Assembly (NCBI GenBank): GCA_963556255.1
Contig: OY744608.1
Location: 35,044,599-35,108,598, forward strand
Reading direction: 5' to 3'
Length of the DNA: 64,000 bases
DNA from: Allolobophora icterica
Lineage: Eukaryota > Annelida > Clitellata > Crassiclitellata > Lumbricidae
Both the position numbers and the translations under genes were made by a program. Positions 35,501 through 49,500 of this stretch are shown here, piece by piece. Positions within the stretch are counted from its first letter, which is position 1, and the number at the start of each line of letters is the position of its first letter. The notes under the pieces were generated by a model. That model ran no database searches. It was not told the origin of the DNA and saw only the letters and a list, made by a program, of their open reading frames with translations.

Positions 35501-38500
35501 ACCAGCATAAGGATTTTGAACTTAATACGTGCAGAGAGAGGAAGCCAGTGCAGTTTCTCAAACATGAAGGATGAAATGCGTGAGTAGCGTGGCAGACGGG
35601 CAATTAATCTTGCAGCTGCATTTAGGACTGACTGCAGAGGCATGAGACGGACCTTAGGAAGACCGATTAGAAGCGAATTGCAGTAGTCAATTCTGGAGCA
35701 AATGAAAGCATGGACCAGCGTTGTGAAAACAGAGGAAGAGACAGATCGTCGAACAGCCCTGAGACGCCTTAAGTGGAAGTAGGAAACACGTGTGAGGTTA
35801 GAAATGTGATCTTTGAAGGAGAGAGAGCTATCAAGCGTAACACCTAGATCACGTACACTTGATGAAAAGGAGTAGTGAGGGAAGATTTCCAAGAGGAGGG
35901 CGAAGTCAATCTTCAGCAACTGTTGACGGGAGCCAAACCAAATGAACTGGGTTTTGGAGGCATTAAGACAGAGACGATTTGAGGACATCCAGGAATGGAG
36001 AGACTTAGATAGAGACTCAATACGCTCAACTAAGTGCAATTGAGATAAAGGAGACCCATGGACAAAAGCTTGAACATCATCAGCAAAGATATGACCAGTA
36101 GCTCCCGAGAGTGGGAAAAGAGAAGGAATGTCAGCCGTGTAGAGAATAAAGAGTAAAGGACCAAGTACAGAGCCTTGAGGAACGCCCAGCTTAATGTGAA
36201 TCCATTTTGTTCTAGAGTCGCCCGATATAATCATTTGGGTTCGTTCAGACATATATGATCGAAACCAGCAAAGAGGAAGGCCCTGCAACCCATATGAAGT
36301 CTCAAGTCTCAATTAACCCCCCCCCCACCCATTAACACCCCCACAGTTTAATCAACTGATATACAATAAGTATACACAGTAAGCCCATGGCCTCAAGATG
36401 CCCCCTATCGAGTCTTTAATTAAGTATACTGTTACCATTACCCTGTACATATCTAATGCTTTAGATGGACTACTTTTCATCAAATTGTAGGCCTGATTAC
36501 TACCCAGGTGGCCCTGGTAGCAGGGTCTGCAACCCCTTTTGGTTCTCCTGTGTAGCCAGATTATGTTTATTGATTGTAAGCATTATTGTTTAACCTTGCA
36601 ATGTTTGGTTCACCTTGTCACCTTGTGCTGTCAACTCCTGGAGCTCTAGCGATCGCCACGACACACATTCTCCATTGCTTCCTATTCGAAGTCAGGTCCC
36701 TTAGTGCTTCCAGAGTCAGGTCCCTTAGTGCTTCCAGATTCATGCCAGTTAATGTTTGGTTACTGAACTAAAAATGCAATACAATACAATTGCTACCGGT
36801 AGGTATTATAAGTAAGTGCGTTGTGGTTTCACAGAGGATATTGCTAGCTCTAGGAATAATTGCATTGTGACTTCACAGAGGATATTGCTTGCTACCGCTA
36901 GGAATAATATTGCATTGTGATTTCACAGAGGATGTGCATCATACCGCTAGAGGAATAATATTGCATTGTCATTTCATATAGGGTATATTGCCTTAGCAAC
37001 CTCTTCTAGCCTCTCAGAATAATTGCATTGTGATTTCATAGAGGACGTGTTATATTGTGATTTCACACAGTATTATGTTTCCGCAGCAACCTCTTGTAAT
37101 AGGCCTAATTAGGGTTGTTAATATCAGTTTTTTGGCAAACCGATTATCGATTGTAGAAATCCGATATTAAACCAATTGTCAGTTTTTGGCCTTCATAGAA
37201 ATATATTATAAATTATAATATAATGCAAGTTACTTAATGCATTATGTACCGTAATGTAGGTACACGCAACACAGTGTCAACACCGAGTTGTTTATTTTCT
37301 ACTTAGAGAGTTAAATGTTAAGCTATTAACTATTAACCTAGGTAAACTGCCTACTTAACGACCGGTCGACTATTGACGTAAATTAAACTATAAATGTATC
37401 ATCAACTTACATAATAACCGTTGTACGTCTGTCTGTCTGTCTGTCCCGTAAACAAACACTATTGTGACGTCACTATACTGCCGCCTTGGCGACGGTTGTC
37501 TTGACGGTTGTCTTGACGACGGCTATAGGCCTATAATACGACGTTATTGTTATCACTGCAATAATAATTGTTTTTTATATACCGTGATTTTTCACGGGTT
37601 TACAGCTAGTTCATTAATAAACACACTGCAAGCGCTTGTGAATGTTAACAAACACGCCTTCTTATCTGCTGGCCATATTGGATGAAAACAATCGTAGACT
37701 ACATATTACAAGAGGTCACTGACGCTAATAAGCCGTTAAATGGAAGAAGGGTTTACTTGTGCATCAGTGACGCTAACACTAGCTAATAACACGGTGAGGC
37801 CTCTTGTTATACATAGTCACCTTGAATTTTGAATAGCCAGGTTGCACAAATAGGGACCTCGATAGCGCATGTTTGCCAACAAATTAAACAATTTTTTTCT
37901 GGTATTTTTTTAATTTTCACTATGAAAATGGTAACAAAAATAAATTCAATTATCATTTTTAAATAAAAGAAACTGATAATCGTTTTCAAAAACGATAATC
38001 GAAATTCCGATTTCTGTTTAACAACCCTAGTAATAATTGCATTTTGATTTCATAGGGAACATGTTGCCATAGCAACGATTGTCTAACCTCTGGGAATAAT
38101 TGCATTGTGATTTCATAGAGGATATATTGCCTTAGCAACCTCTTGTAATAATTGCATTGTGATTTCATACAAGCTTTATTTCCATAGCAACATCTTGTAA
38201 TAATTGCATTGTGATTTCATAGAGGCACGTTGCCATAGCAACCTCTTTTAACTTCTGGGAATAATTGCCTTTTGATTACATTTTCACAGAGGATATATTG
38301 CAGTAGCAGCATCTTGTAATAATTGCATTGTGATTTCATACAGGACACATATTGTCATAGCAATTTCGTGTAATAAACGCATTGTGATTTCATATAGCAA
38401 CATCTTGTAATAATTGCATTGTGATTTCACAGATTATATTCACAGATATATTGCCACCTCTTTTAGTAAAAAATAATAAATTTGACAATGATAGTATCAT

Positions 38501-40550
38501 AGTAATGATGATGTTGATCACACTGATGATAATGCTTGGTAATTGTTTTGAATCTTGAGGGCTTCCTCAGATATAATAATAATGGAAAAAACAATGGGTA
38601 TGAAAGTGGGGTACGCTACCCTCCAGTCCAAAAATTTGGGTACGGGTACCCCTCATACCCCTCATAAATTACGCTTATGACATAGTGTTTGCATTCACTA
38701 CTCTTTCCTTTCGTGCTTTAAGGCTGAATTCCCTTGTTAAGACACATAGCAAAATGAATGAGATGAATGAGAGGGTTTAAGATGAATAGTATGTTTAGAC
38801 AGCATGTCAACTGAATTTTTATACTGTGCAATTGAATTACATTAGTTTCTTTATAGTCCATATATGTCCTACCTCTTGTAAACTTGTGTGAAATTCTGGT
38901 GCTAAAAAGATGAAGATGGTCTGTGTAGTATAGTAGTTCAAGGGAAAATGAGTACATATAGAATATCTAACGGAGTCAACGCACTGGAGTGTAAACCTAA
39001 TAGATGCAGCAAACGTATTTCCAAACGCACCTGCCCTTCTTACTTCCAGCTAAGGCCTCTTAGAGCTGCTGTCGCTCTGTCTCATCTTCGATTTTCACTT
39101 AAAATGTTCATGCATTTGTCTGCTCTCGTCTTAACTATTGCAGTTCTCTCCTCGTCGGTCTTGCCAAGGTCCATCTTGCTTTTCTTCAGTCTATACTCAA
39201 TGCTGCTGCTAGTCTTGCCCATCTTTCTCGATTCTTTCGTATCACCGCCTTTTTGGCTGAAAAACTTAACTGTCTCTTGCTTTCTGCCCACATCCAATTC
39301 AAAGTCCTCATTCTTGTCTCTAAGGCTCAACTTGGTCTTACTCCAAAATGTTTATGTAATTTAATTCTTCGTCCTCACTCTGCTGCTGTCCTGTTCATTC
39401 CTCTGACTGTCTGAACCTTCTTGTTCCCTGTGTCAGGACTTCAATGGCTCAGTCCAGGTCTTTTGCTTCCTTTTGCTCTGCTCTTTGGAAATATTCCCTC
39501 TGGTAGTGTCTCATCCTCCTCTGCCTTTCTTGAAACTTGTTTCTTCTCTCGGGTCTCTCGCACTGGGAGCGCTTCTGAATGGCTTTCCCGCTAGAAGCAC
39601 TTTATAAATGTCTGCATACAATACAATACAACAATACAATATAGTATATAAAATTTTTTATTACACCTGTTCAGTTTACCATATTTTCCATTAAAGAATT
39701 CTATATAAGTGAAGTTTGTAATAACTGTGTTAATTGCACTGCAACAGATTCAAGTAATTAGTGATGGAAACCACCAGATGCTGGATGGGCACAGTGATAA
39801 CAATGGGGATGGAATGAGCGGCAGTTCTCTTGGTACATCAAGCCCTGATATTTTCCGTGACAACATCACAGAGCGGATCTGCAGTGGAAAGGAAAGCAGT
39901 GACCTCCAAGTGGATGACCAGCATGATGTCATCATCACAGAACAGGATTTTCTCACTGGTATTTTTGAAGTGCTGTTCTTTATAATAAAAGTAGTTTAGT
40001 TGGGTAAGGTAGAAGGAACACATTTATTTATTTACCATGATTAACTCTAGTTGTTAAAGGCACAAGTCTGTGGTGGCAATCCTCCATGGTGGACATAGCT
40101 TCAATAGTTAACTTTTAACAAGATTCATTTGCATAAAATGTGCAGAAGTTACAACCTTGGTCACAGTGATGAAGATTGAAGAGGTTGCATTATTAATCAC
40201 TTCTGAACCAGTATTGAAATGGCTCAGACTTGACCCTGAAACAATGGTTGTTTCCCGTTGGGCCATTTAAACTATCATTTATCATTTATTTATCTTAAAC
40301 TCAGCTGGAACCAGCCATTATTGTTATGTACTTAGGCAGCTATGTGCAGCTGAGAGTAGTAGTTTGCCATTGATAGTGTTTGTCCACTGATGACAACATT
40401 AATGAATGGTAAGGGTCTTCTCTATTGTAATTAACCTAGAAGACAGGCACTGATTAGTTACTTGTTATCCAATCCTGCTCCATTACTAGTTATTAAGGTC
40501 AATCTATTAATACAGATGAACAGATGCAGACAGTTTTGTATCAAGTCAAG

Positions 40551-40582
<32 letters not shown>

Positions 40583-43500
40583 TTGTGTGTGTTTGCATGT
40601 GTGCGTGTGTTAGTTCAGACAAATAGCAGTGTCTATAGATAAGTAATCAATCTAATGTCCTTAATATACCTACTTAGACCAGCACTTGATTAAATGATTT
40701 GCTATATAATTATGACCTACCTAACCTCCCCACTTTGTAGTACAAGTCTCAGCTCTGTATATTGTCCTGTCGTTCTTCGTTTCCCAGTCACCATGGATCT
40801 TTGAAGACGTCCATGTTGTACTTTGAGAGTCTACTCAGTCTAGCCTGTAGCTGGCTTGAGATCTGTGTCTTCTTCCTTGAACTTGCTGTTCACTCCTTCA
40901 AACGAAAACCGCACGGACACAAAATGTTCTCTCGATGATTTGCGATATGAATTTCTGGAATTAGTCTGTGTACTTCTAACGATGTACAATCCCCAACTCT
41001 GTGCACAAAGTAGTGATTCTCACACTGAAAAGTGACAAAAACCAGAACACTGACACATCTTGTTGCGATGCTAAACCTCATATTTTTGCCACAGAAGTCT
41101 CTTCACTCGATCGAATAGTTTGCCCCAATTCTAATTGATTACCTTTACTGATCTTATCAACGTTTTCACCTACTGTACTGTTAGATCAGGAGATAATTGC
41201 CCGGCACTTCATGACAGAACTCCACATCCAAACGTCCGGCTTTTTACCGCTTCATCTTCGCCCCAGCCGTCCCCGGTACGCATGCACTGCAGACCATTTC
41301 ACGACAATTTCACAGTTCATTGCAGTCAACTTATCCAATCAGCGTCTGACACCATGTAGCACTGTAGTTCATAATCTCGAACCACAGCAAATACCCCTAA
41401 ACTCAAACTAATTTTCTGTCTTATCTGGCTGGTCTTAAATGCTGGTCAATTACATAAAGCTATTAAACATGAATTAACCTCATCTATTCAGCACTCAATA
41501 ACTCTATCTCAGCCTTATAAAACAGCCATCATATAAGCCTAGAGAAGATCAGTTTTTGTGGGGAAAGGAACATCGCTTTACAAGAATATTATCAAATTAT
41601 TTATATGGGACACTCTATTGCAATTAAAATAAAACCTGAAATTATAAACTAAGCTTTATTAGCATACCTCTTTTAATTGCAGAGTTATATACTTATCTTT
41701 CTGTATTTACTCACTATTTAGTGTCTTTGGTAGCTTTGGGTGGAATTATTAATGGTACTGTAGTGTAACACCACTAAAAATATCAAGTAAGGCATTAAAA
41801 ACAGGTGTTGCAAATTTTTTGAGAGTGCGACACTTAATTTAAACCAATTTTTTTGCCGCAAATAAATGTATCTAGGAATTGTACAGATTATAGCTGTATA
41901 GAATAGCATTTTTTACTGTTTGGCTGAATACAAATCAGTGGCCAATTATTCCTCCGAATACGAAGTCTGTGATGACAGAACAAAATGAACATTGGTGCAC
42001 AGGCCGTGTTCTGCTAAATTTTGACGCCATTAGTCCTGTCTTGTTTTCGCTTTCCCTTTGACTGACTTATGCACATGTGTTGTTAAATTGGCATTACAGA
42101 AGTCATATGATTATTTCAAAATAGATCAGCCATGATTATGTTTTGAAATCTCTGTCATTGAATTAGTGCATGTATGGGTGTGGAACTGTGAGGCTATGGG
42201 TGCCTACCAGGCATTTCTGACATTATCAGTCTCTTCAGATAGTGTGTTTTCCTATAGGGCAACTTAAAATTTTCTCTTCTTTTTTCTCCTCCCTCCCTCC
42301 CTCTTTTCCTGTAGACTTCTTTTGTATGAAGAAATGTGTGAGTTGTGGTTCTTGAATGACTGTTCAAATACTATTTCTGTGTAGTTAGGGCTTAGAGTTG
42401 TAAGCAGTGCATTGCCATAAACAAGGTGTGTAAGCCCAACCTGTCAAATGGAACTTTTACCTCAGCAGGCTGTCAGAAAGGTTGAATGCCTGTCTTGAAA
42501 GTATGTAGGTGTGGTTTACTCACAAAGGTATCTATATGTATGGATAGGTATGCAGCCTACACCTTTGCTAATCTAGATTCTGATTCACCCAGGTGAAAGT
42601 GGATTACCATACCTTTACTATTCAGCTAGCTAGGCTGAGTGAATCTATAAAAAGTGCCTGTATTGTGTTGATATTATGTGTCGACCTACATGGACTTTAG
42701 ATAATTATGCTGTTTATCATGGGGGTATATAAGCTATCTAGGTTACCAGTGTAAAGTAAGCTGCATATATGTGCGCGTTGTGTGTCTGTGTTGGTACATA
42801 TTTCCTGGCACCAGTTCACATATTTTGACCTTAATCTGTTGGTAGCTTATGTGCAGTAGGCCTTTGTTTATTCTAGTCCATTGAGATTTATGCTTAGGTT
42901 TTCCTCTCGTTAGGTTTCCCTAAGTTATGCATACTGCAGTGATTGTAGCAGTGAATGTTTTATCAGAGCAAAGTGTGACGAAACATATTGCAAAGTGTAT
43001 AATTATCCCTTGTAAGCTCATTATGTTGATATAGGCTATAGGTAAACTCTGGAGGTAGAGAAGTTTGGGCATTCCCCCTCTATTTATTTCTCTCTTGACC
43101 TGGCATGGATTATATTGCTTGCCAAGTGGCCTATCTGAGCTGACTGTTGGTAGAATCATAACAGACACTTGAGTTGTTTGCACTGCTCTTGGTGTTTGCT
43201 TTGCGTAATTGATTTCTTGGAGAGTGTTTGGCCTGTAATCGTTTCTTAGATCAGCATGACTACATTGGTTGTGCAGATGCTAATAATTTATTCATATGAC
43301 TTGTGCATTATTAGCATTGCTCTGTTGACTCCATGTCCACTACTCTCTTGGTCCTACTTGTCGTCCTCTTCATAATATAAATCATCTTCTTCTCCGTCAT
43401 ATTTATCATCTTTATCATAATCATGGTCCTTATCACTGCCACAACCAACTACCACCACCACCTATTCTTATACGTGAGAGCTGAGCTGAGTGATTCTGAG

Positions 43501-46500
43501 TATATATAAATATCTCAAGAGATGCCATTTTCAAACATAAACTCTGTGATTATTTATTTGCCGTTGATCCCTGGCCCTCTCCATGTTCCTTGTATTAATT
43601 CGTAACTACCTTGTGTGCATATCATGTATGCTGCTGACGTTCAATGTAATTGAATTTTGATTCTTAGTTAACTGGTTAAGACCCTATATTCTTAATAATT
43701 ACATCATATAGCCAGCTACTATCATTCTATGTACAAGGGTAACCCTGTCAATGGGACCCAGGTCCCTTAAGGGTTTCTTTCCCTTTGCTTTCTATATTTA
43801 ATACTAGTAGATGATCTTATTGTTCTATTTTACATGTTACAAAAAGTAATAAAATTTATGGTTATGGTGGTTATGCTGTAATTACTGAATGATTGATTAA
43901 ATTACGATTCACAAGCACAGATCTGATGCCATCAACTGTGGTCAGCCTTTCAAGGAATTTCATCCATTGACATCTGCTTTCTTGAGTACAGCACCCTTAC
44001 AACAATGTCTTAAGGCCAAAAAAAAATAATGGTGTGTTTCCTTTAACAGAGTTTTAAAAAACTGGGTAGGTAGGTAGGAAAATATTTTTTTTTTGGTAAA
44101 ATATTTTTATACAATGCTATTTCGGGGGTCTGCTATTCCGGGGTCCGCTATATACATACATACATACATACATGCGCATACATACATAGAGTATGCATGC
44201 CTACATACATGCATACACATATACAGAGTATGAATGTATGTATGTATGCATACTTGCATGCATGTATATATCCATGCATACATGTGTACGTATGTATGTT
44301 TGTATGCATACTTGTGTGCATGTATGGATGTATGCATGCATACTCTATGTATGTATGTATCTCTGTATGTATCTCTGTATGTGTGTATGTATGTATGCAT
44401 GCATACTCTATGTATGTATGCATGCATGTATGTATGTATGCATGTATGTATCTCGGTATGTATGTAGGTATGTATATAGGGCATGTATAGCGGACCCGGA
44501 GTAGCGGACCCAAACCGTGTCCGAGGGGTGCTTTAGAGATCGATATTCAAGGAGGCTGGTTGCAAAGGAGTGCTGTTGATAAGAAAGTTGTTGCTAAAGA
44601 TGGCGGTTGCTAAGGAGGACGGTTGCTAAGAACACTCGCTGCGAAGGAGGCTGGCTGTTAAGGATGGTTGCTAAAGAGGCTGGTTGCTAAAGACTCGGCC
44701 TGAGTCTGACTCTGAAACTGAGTGCTAAAGAGGCTGACATTGAGGCTGTTTGCTACGAAATTTGGTTGCCAAGAAGGATGGTTAAGGTTAAATGCTACGG
44801 AGGTTGGTTGCTAAGTAGACTGGTTGCTTAGGAGGCTGAGGCTGACCTTGAGGCTGGTTTCTATAAAGGAAGCTTTACTTGTAGGCCTACTTTGGTACGT
44901 ACGATAATCGTAGATGTTGCTGTTTGCTTAGGAGGCTGAGGCTGACCTTGAGGCTGGTTTCTACAAAGGAAGCTTTACTTGTAGGCCTACTTTGGTACCT
45001 AGGATAATCGTAGAATTTGCTGAAAGATTGAATACGTACGACGATCGGATTAGTGAAATAACGCTGGCGAGAAACCGTGGGAAAATCGCCGACTTTCGGA
45101 TCTATTATCTCCCCGACCCTCCCACTTTTGTAAAAACTGACCGTGGGAACTTACAGCCAATTCATTGCTCTAATTAACGGTGCACTTATTTACATAGAAA
45201 GACCGCTGATTTCCCAAAGCCATCTGCTTTAGTGAGCACAGCTATAATGTCGCAATTCTGCAATGTTTTCAATTGTCGGAAATCTGCAACTCTGACACGC
45301 TGTGGGTTACGGGACAAAAATTTTTTCCCAAAATTATCCGAGTCGCGCCAAAAAAGTGACTCGGTCGCGTTACCGGAAACACACCATTATTTTTTTTTGG
45401 CCTAATGTAATAAACATGGCAAAGGATTTTGTACTATTTTCTTGCAAAGGAGACATTGTCTTCACTTAGTTTATGCAACCTGCATTAAATGTTTGTATCT
45501 AGCACATCATCCATCAGACACCAGTGTATTAGACCTGATTAAACTGTTGAATTTCAGAATCTGGATTACGGGTGAGAAGAGGCAGCGAACCAGTGCTGTG
45601 CATCAGCGGCAACTCTGTGTTTGATTCCTCCAGCACAAATGCTTCTGGAGTGGCCCCGGTGGAGTTTCCGATATATGGGACTGTCTGCAAAGTGAGTTAA
45701 CAAGACCCAGACCCTGTGTCATATGAGAAACTTGTAAGACCCACCCTGTGGCTTTGTCTCAAAAGGTGTTAGGGTGGGTCTTCTAAGCCCATCCTTTAAA
45801 GCCATGTATCTTGCATGTTTAGAATATATGAAATTCTTGCATGGTTTATCTAGAATTATTAGGGCTTGTTGCTGCATAAATCTCTTTGATGATGATCCTA
45901 GTTGGTGTTAGGGCAAGGACCTTTTATACAAAGGACTGGAAACTAATTGTATAACGACGTGTGACTAGTTTTTAAGCGATAATCAGGTCAGAAAAATATC
46001 GTGTCTTATTTACATAACAAATGCATTCAGTTAATTACATTTATGAAGGCAGATCGATTAAAAATTATGTTTGCGAAGTAAAAATTGTCTATGGAGATTT
46101 GAAACACCATATTAATTGTTAAAAACAAGATTTAAAGTGGGGCGACCTCTATGGATAAGAGTGAAATGGGTATACACATTATTTTCATGAGTAACCAATC
46201 CTGTAATAAAAGTATCCTTGGTGTTAGGGATAGGAAAGAGGAAAACAACCAGGGACAAAGGGAATGTGCTATGATGGATTTATATTGGATGGGGGATGGG
46301 GGGGGGGAGAGCATCTAACAAAGGTCAAGAGTTGTGGCATTCTCTGTGTTTTATGGTCTGAAAATGGTTATGAGGGTTGTTGCATCGTGCTAGTGCTTGT
46401 ATTTATGGCTTTTTGAATGATGTTGTTCATCTGGTAAGAGTTTTGGTCAAGTACCTCTTCGTGGTAGGGAACAGACATGTCTAGTGATTGTTTTATGATC

Positions 46501-49500
46501 TGTAGCTGCTGAAGTGACACAAGAATGTCTTTTAATGTTTAACCTTTTGCCTGTTTAGAATATTTTATTTGATCTTTGCAGTAGCCAGTAAAGACATTAA
46601 TAGAGAAATTTTGTGTGATTTGCAGAGCCCAAACAGTCGCAAAGATCCTTTGGGTAGCACATCCTCATCAGGGCTGAAGAATGGCCATAATTTGGTCAGT
46701 ACTGGAAAAATGTCCGGTGAAGAGCAAGCAGTCGGCATAATGGATGTTAGAACAGCTTCAAATGAAAAGGAACAAACAAATAAACAGTTAAGTGAAGAGC
46801 AAAAGGCCCTTCAAATCCTCTTATTTATGATTCATATGCTATTACCGGTAAGTTAGATCTGCACATAGCTACTATGGTAGGGTCATATAAGATAGCTATG
46901 TATCTGTGTGTTCTTCTGGCCGTGTAGGTTATGGCTACGGGATCCTTTTTGTCTACACTTGAAAACTGTTTTATTTCTCATAGGCTGGACTGGGAGCTAC
47001 TGAGTATGGATAGGCATGTTGAAACGCAGTATGCAAATGCTTTGAATAAACATTTTATATTTACTATAGATTTGCATTTGGTCTTGCCTTTCCTTGCCTT
47101 GTGTAACATTAAGAACTATTGTAATAGATAGTTCTTTTTGATAACTGTGTGTATGTAATGTATAGGGTATTATTTGCTTACTTGCTTTACCTCAAGAGAC
47201 ATGATGATTGACAGTTTGTTTGTTCTATTGAACAGGGAAAGTGAACTGATAATAGTTTTGCCAAAATCCAGTGAAGCCCTTGGCATTCATGTTGTTCCAG
47301 ACTTTGATAGTACTAACAGGTATGATGACAGATGTAAAATATGTAAAATATTCATGTAAAATATTCTAATTTATGGGGTTCAAGATACAGCCCATCACAC
47401 TAAAATGCTCATATCTCAACTTTACCGGCCACTTATTGATATGCATTAGGCTTCTTATGTCACTCAACTTTCTAACTGGCTTTTAGTGACAGTAACATGA
47501 CATAAGTATCATATTAAAATGATTTTATAAAATGCTATTTAATTTTATTGTAAGAAGTCTACATTTAGGAAGTACCTGTCATAAACTTGAACGATTTACA
47601 CTAAACAATCCACTTTTAGTACCAAATACATCCCAAATAAGTCATGTGACAATATAATTTGGCTTGACTAAGCAGCTGTGGAAAATTCTAGCGATATGAG
47701 CTGCGCCAAATGTGAATTGATTTAATTATATTTTTGGTTTATGATTAATTCAAATGAACATTTGAGCCAAATTGAGTGGTTGCAGTTGAGTGCTTGAAGT
47801 ACTGTCTTCTATACGCTGCCAATTTATTGCAAAAAAGAGTCATGCGTAAGTCACGGAATCATGAATTTTGCTGATCTATAAGGAAACTAATTACTGGATT
47901 CATCTTCGTTTCCCATTCTTTAGAAGAGTTCCCAGATTGACATTTATGACCTTTGGAGAGACGTACCAAATTCCAGGCCCAAGGACTCTAAATCAAAGGC
48001 CACCAAGGTTGCAGTACTTATACACTGTGGAACACAGTAACCGATTAGTTAGAGCGCTTGCCTTGTAACACACAAAGTATGGTTTGAGCTTCCTCTGAGA
48101 TGGTTACTGTGTATGGACCTTGAGCAAGTCCTTCACTCCCAATTGCTCAGTACCATCGATTGATGCTTGGTCATTAGATAGTGGTGCTTAATAGATGCAT
48201 AATAATAATAAATAATTGTAATATAATATAATGATAACATGCTTCCTTATAACAGACATTCTGATATAGCTCACTTTGAGAAAAGGATCTGAGATTTAGG
48301 ATGGCATTTGAATATCACCTCATTCTGATATACCTCTGGTATATATGCAGTACTTGATGCGGCTCCGAAATTAGGAGATGCAGATCTCAATAGTGCATCA
48401 AGAGTTTCTGATGCATTTATTGAGGTCTGCATCTCCTAATACTATACCCATGTCGCTCTTGTCTTAAATTATGTGGATTGCGCAGATAGAAGTCTCCAAA
48501 GCATCATACATTGTAGTACATATAAATAATAATAGCTATATACACCTCTGCTGCGGGAAGATTTCTAGAGTTTGTTTGTTGATCTCTACGACAGAAATCT
48601 GGGATTGTTGATTGAGAAAGTTGAACCCGGTGGACGAGCAGATCGGGATGGTCGGTTGCATAAGCATGACAGAATAACGGAGATCAACTTTCAGAATCTC
48701 TCTGGAGTTGAGTTTTCCAAGTGAGTGACATGATGAAAATTACATGAGGGAAACTTAAAACTTGTATTTTTTGTTTTTAATATGCTGTGGTGGATGCCAG
48801 TAAATTGGTTTATTCTGTATAGCGTTAGTCAGATTTGTCTTATGTATGTCCAATGGGCCACAACCCAGCCCGCTGACAGTATTCATCCATCCCGTTGAGC
48901 CCTGGTATTTTGAGTTTTTTTAAATATAGTTTACTAATGCTAGTGGTTAAATAACTTGGCATTTATTTGAGACAACGTAATACCTGGCTTACTTTCAATA
49001 TTTGACTTTGAAGGAATGGTTTCCCTTTTGTTAGTCAAATGTATGAGAAATGAGTAGAAACAAATAGTTGCATTCCCTCAGGAGTTTCAGATTATTAAGA
49101 ACCAATTAGATTGGTCCAAGAAATGTTGGGCATTGTCAACACTTTCGTCCACTTTGATTATTATCAAATCAAATCAAATCAAATGAAAATCCGTTTATTA
49201 AAACAACCCAAAATAGTACAAATGAAACTGTCAAAATTTTATAATCTGGGCGTCTTAAAAGGATGCCCCAAAGGGATAGTTTCCCGCTAAATAGGGCAAC
49301 CAAGATTCACAGGCAGAAACGGATATATAGATTCATTTTTGCATTTCACTTTAAATTAGTACATATTAAAAGATCTCACCAGCAAATGAGAAAAAATCAA
49401 AAGTAATATATTCTTAAACTAAAACTAAACTAATATTTATATTTATACCAGCAAACAGAAGCACAAATTTTATATTTATTGTTGTTAGTGTTTGTCCTAA

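Larger units (their letters stand above)
47320..48594. other. par-3 intron 6
   Basis: Holds a tRNA-related SINE (48018-48215) and a 71-base hairpin (48370-48440); otherwise unique. Confidence 0.55.

Noticed and set aside
44107..44513. Frames of about 100 codons rich in YIHTYIH or MYVCM
   Set aside because: Artefacts of the degenerate TATG/CATA array inside the 44013-45403 element.
46931..47131. 66-codon frame considered as a missing par-3 exon between exons 5 and 6
   Set aside because: It has an acceptor-like CTCATAG inside, but no donor giving the needed phase, and the peptide does not resemble PAR-3.
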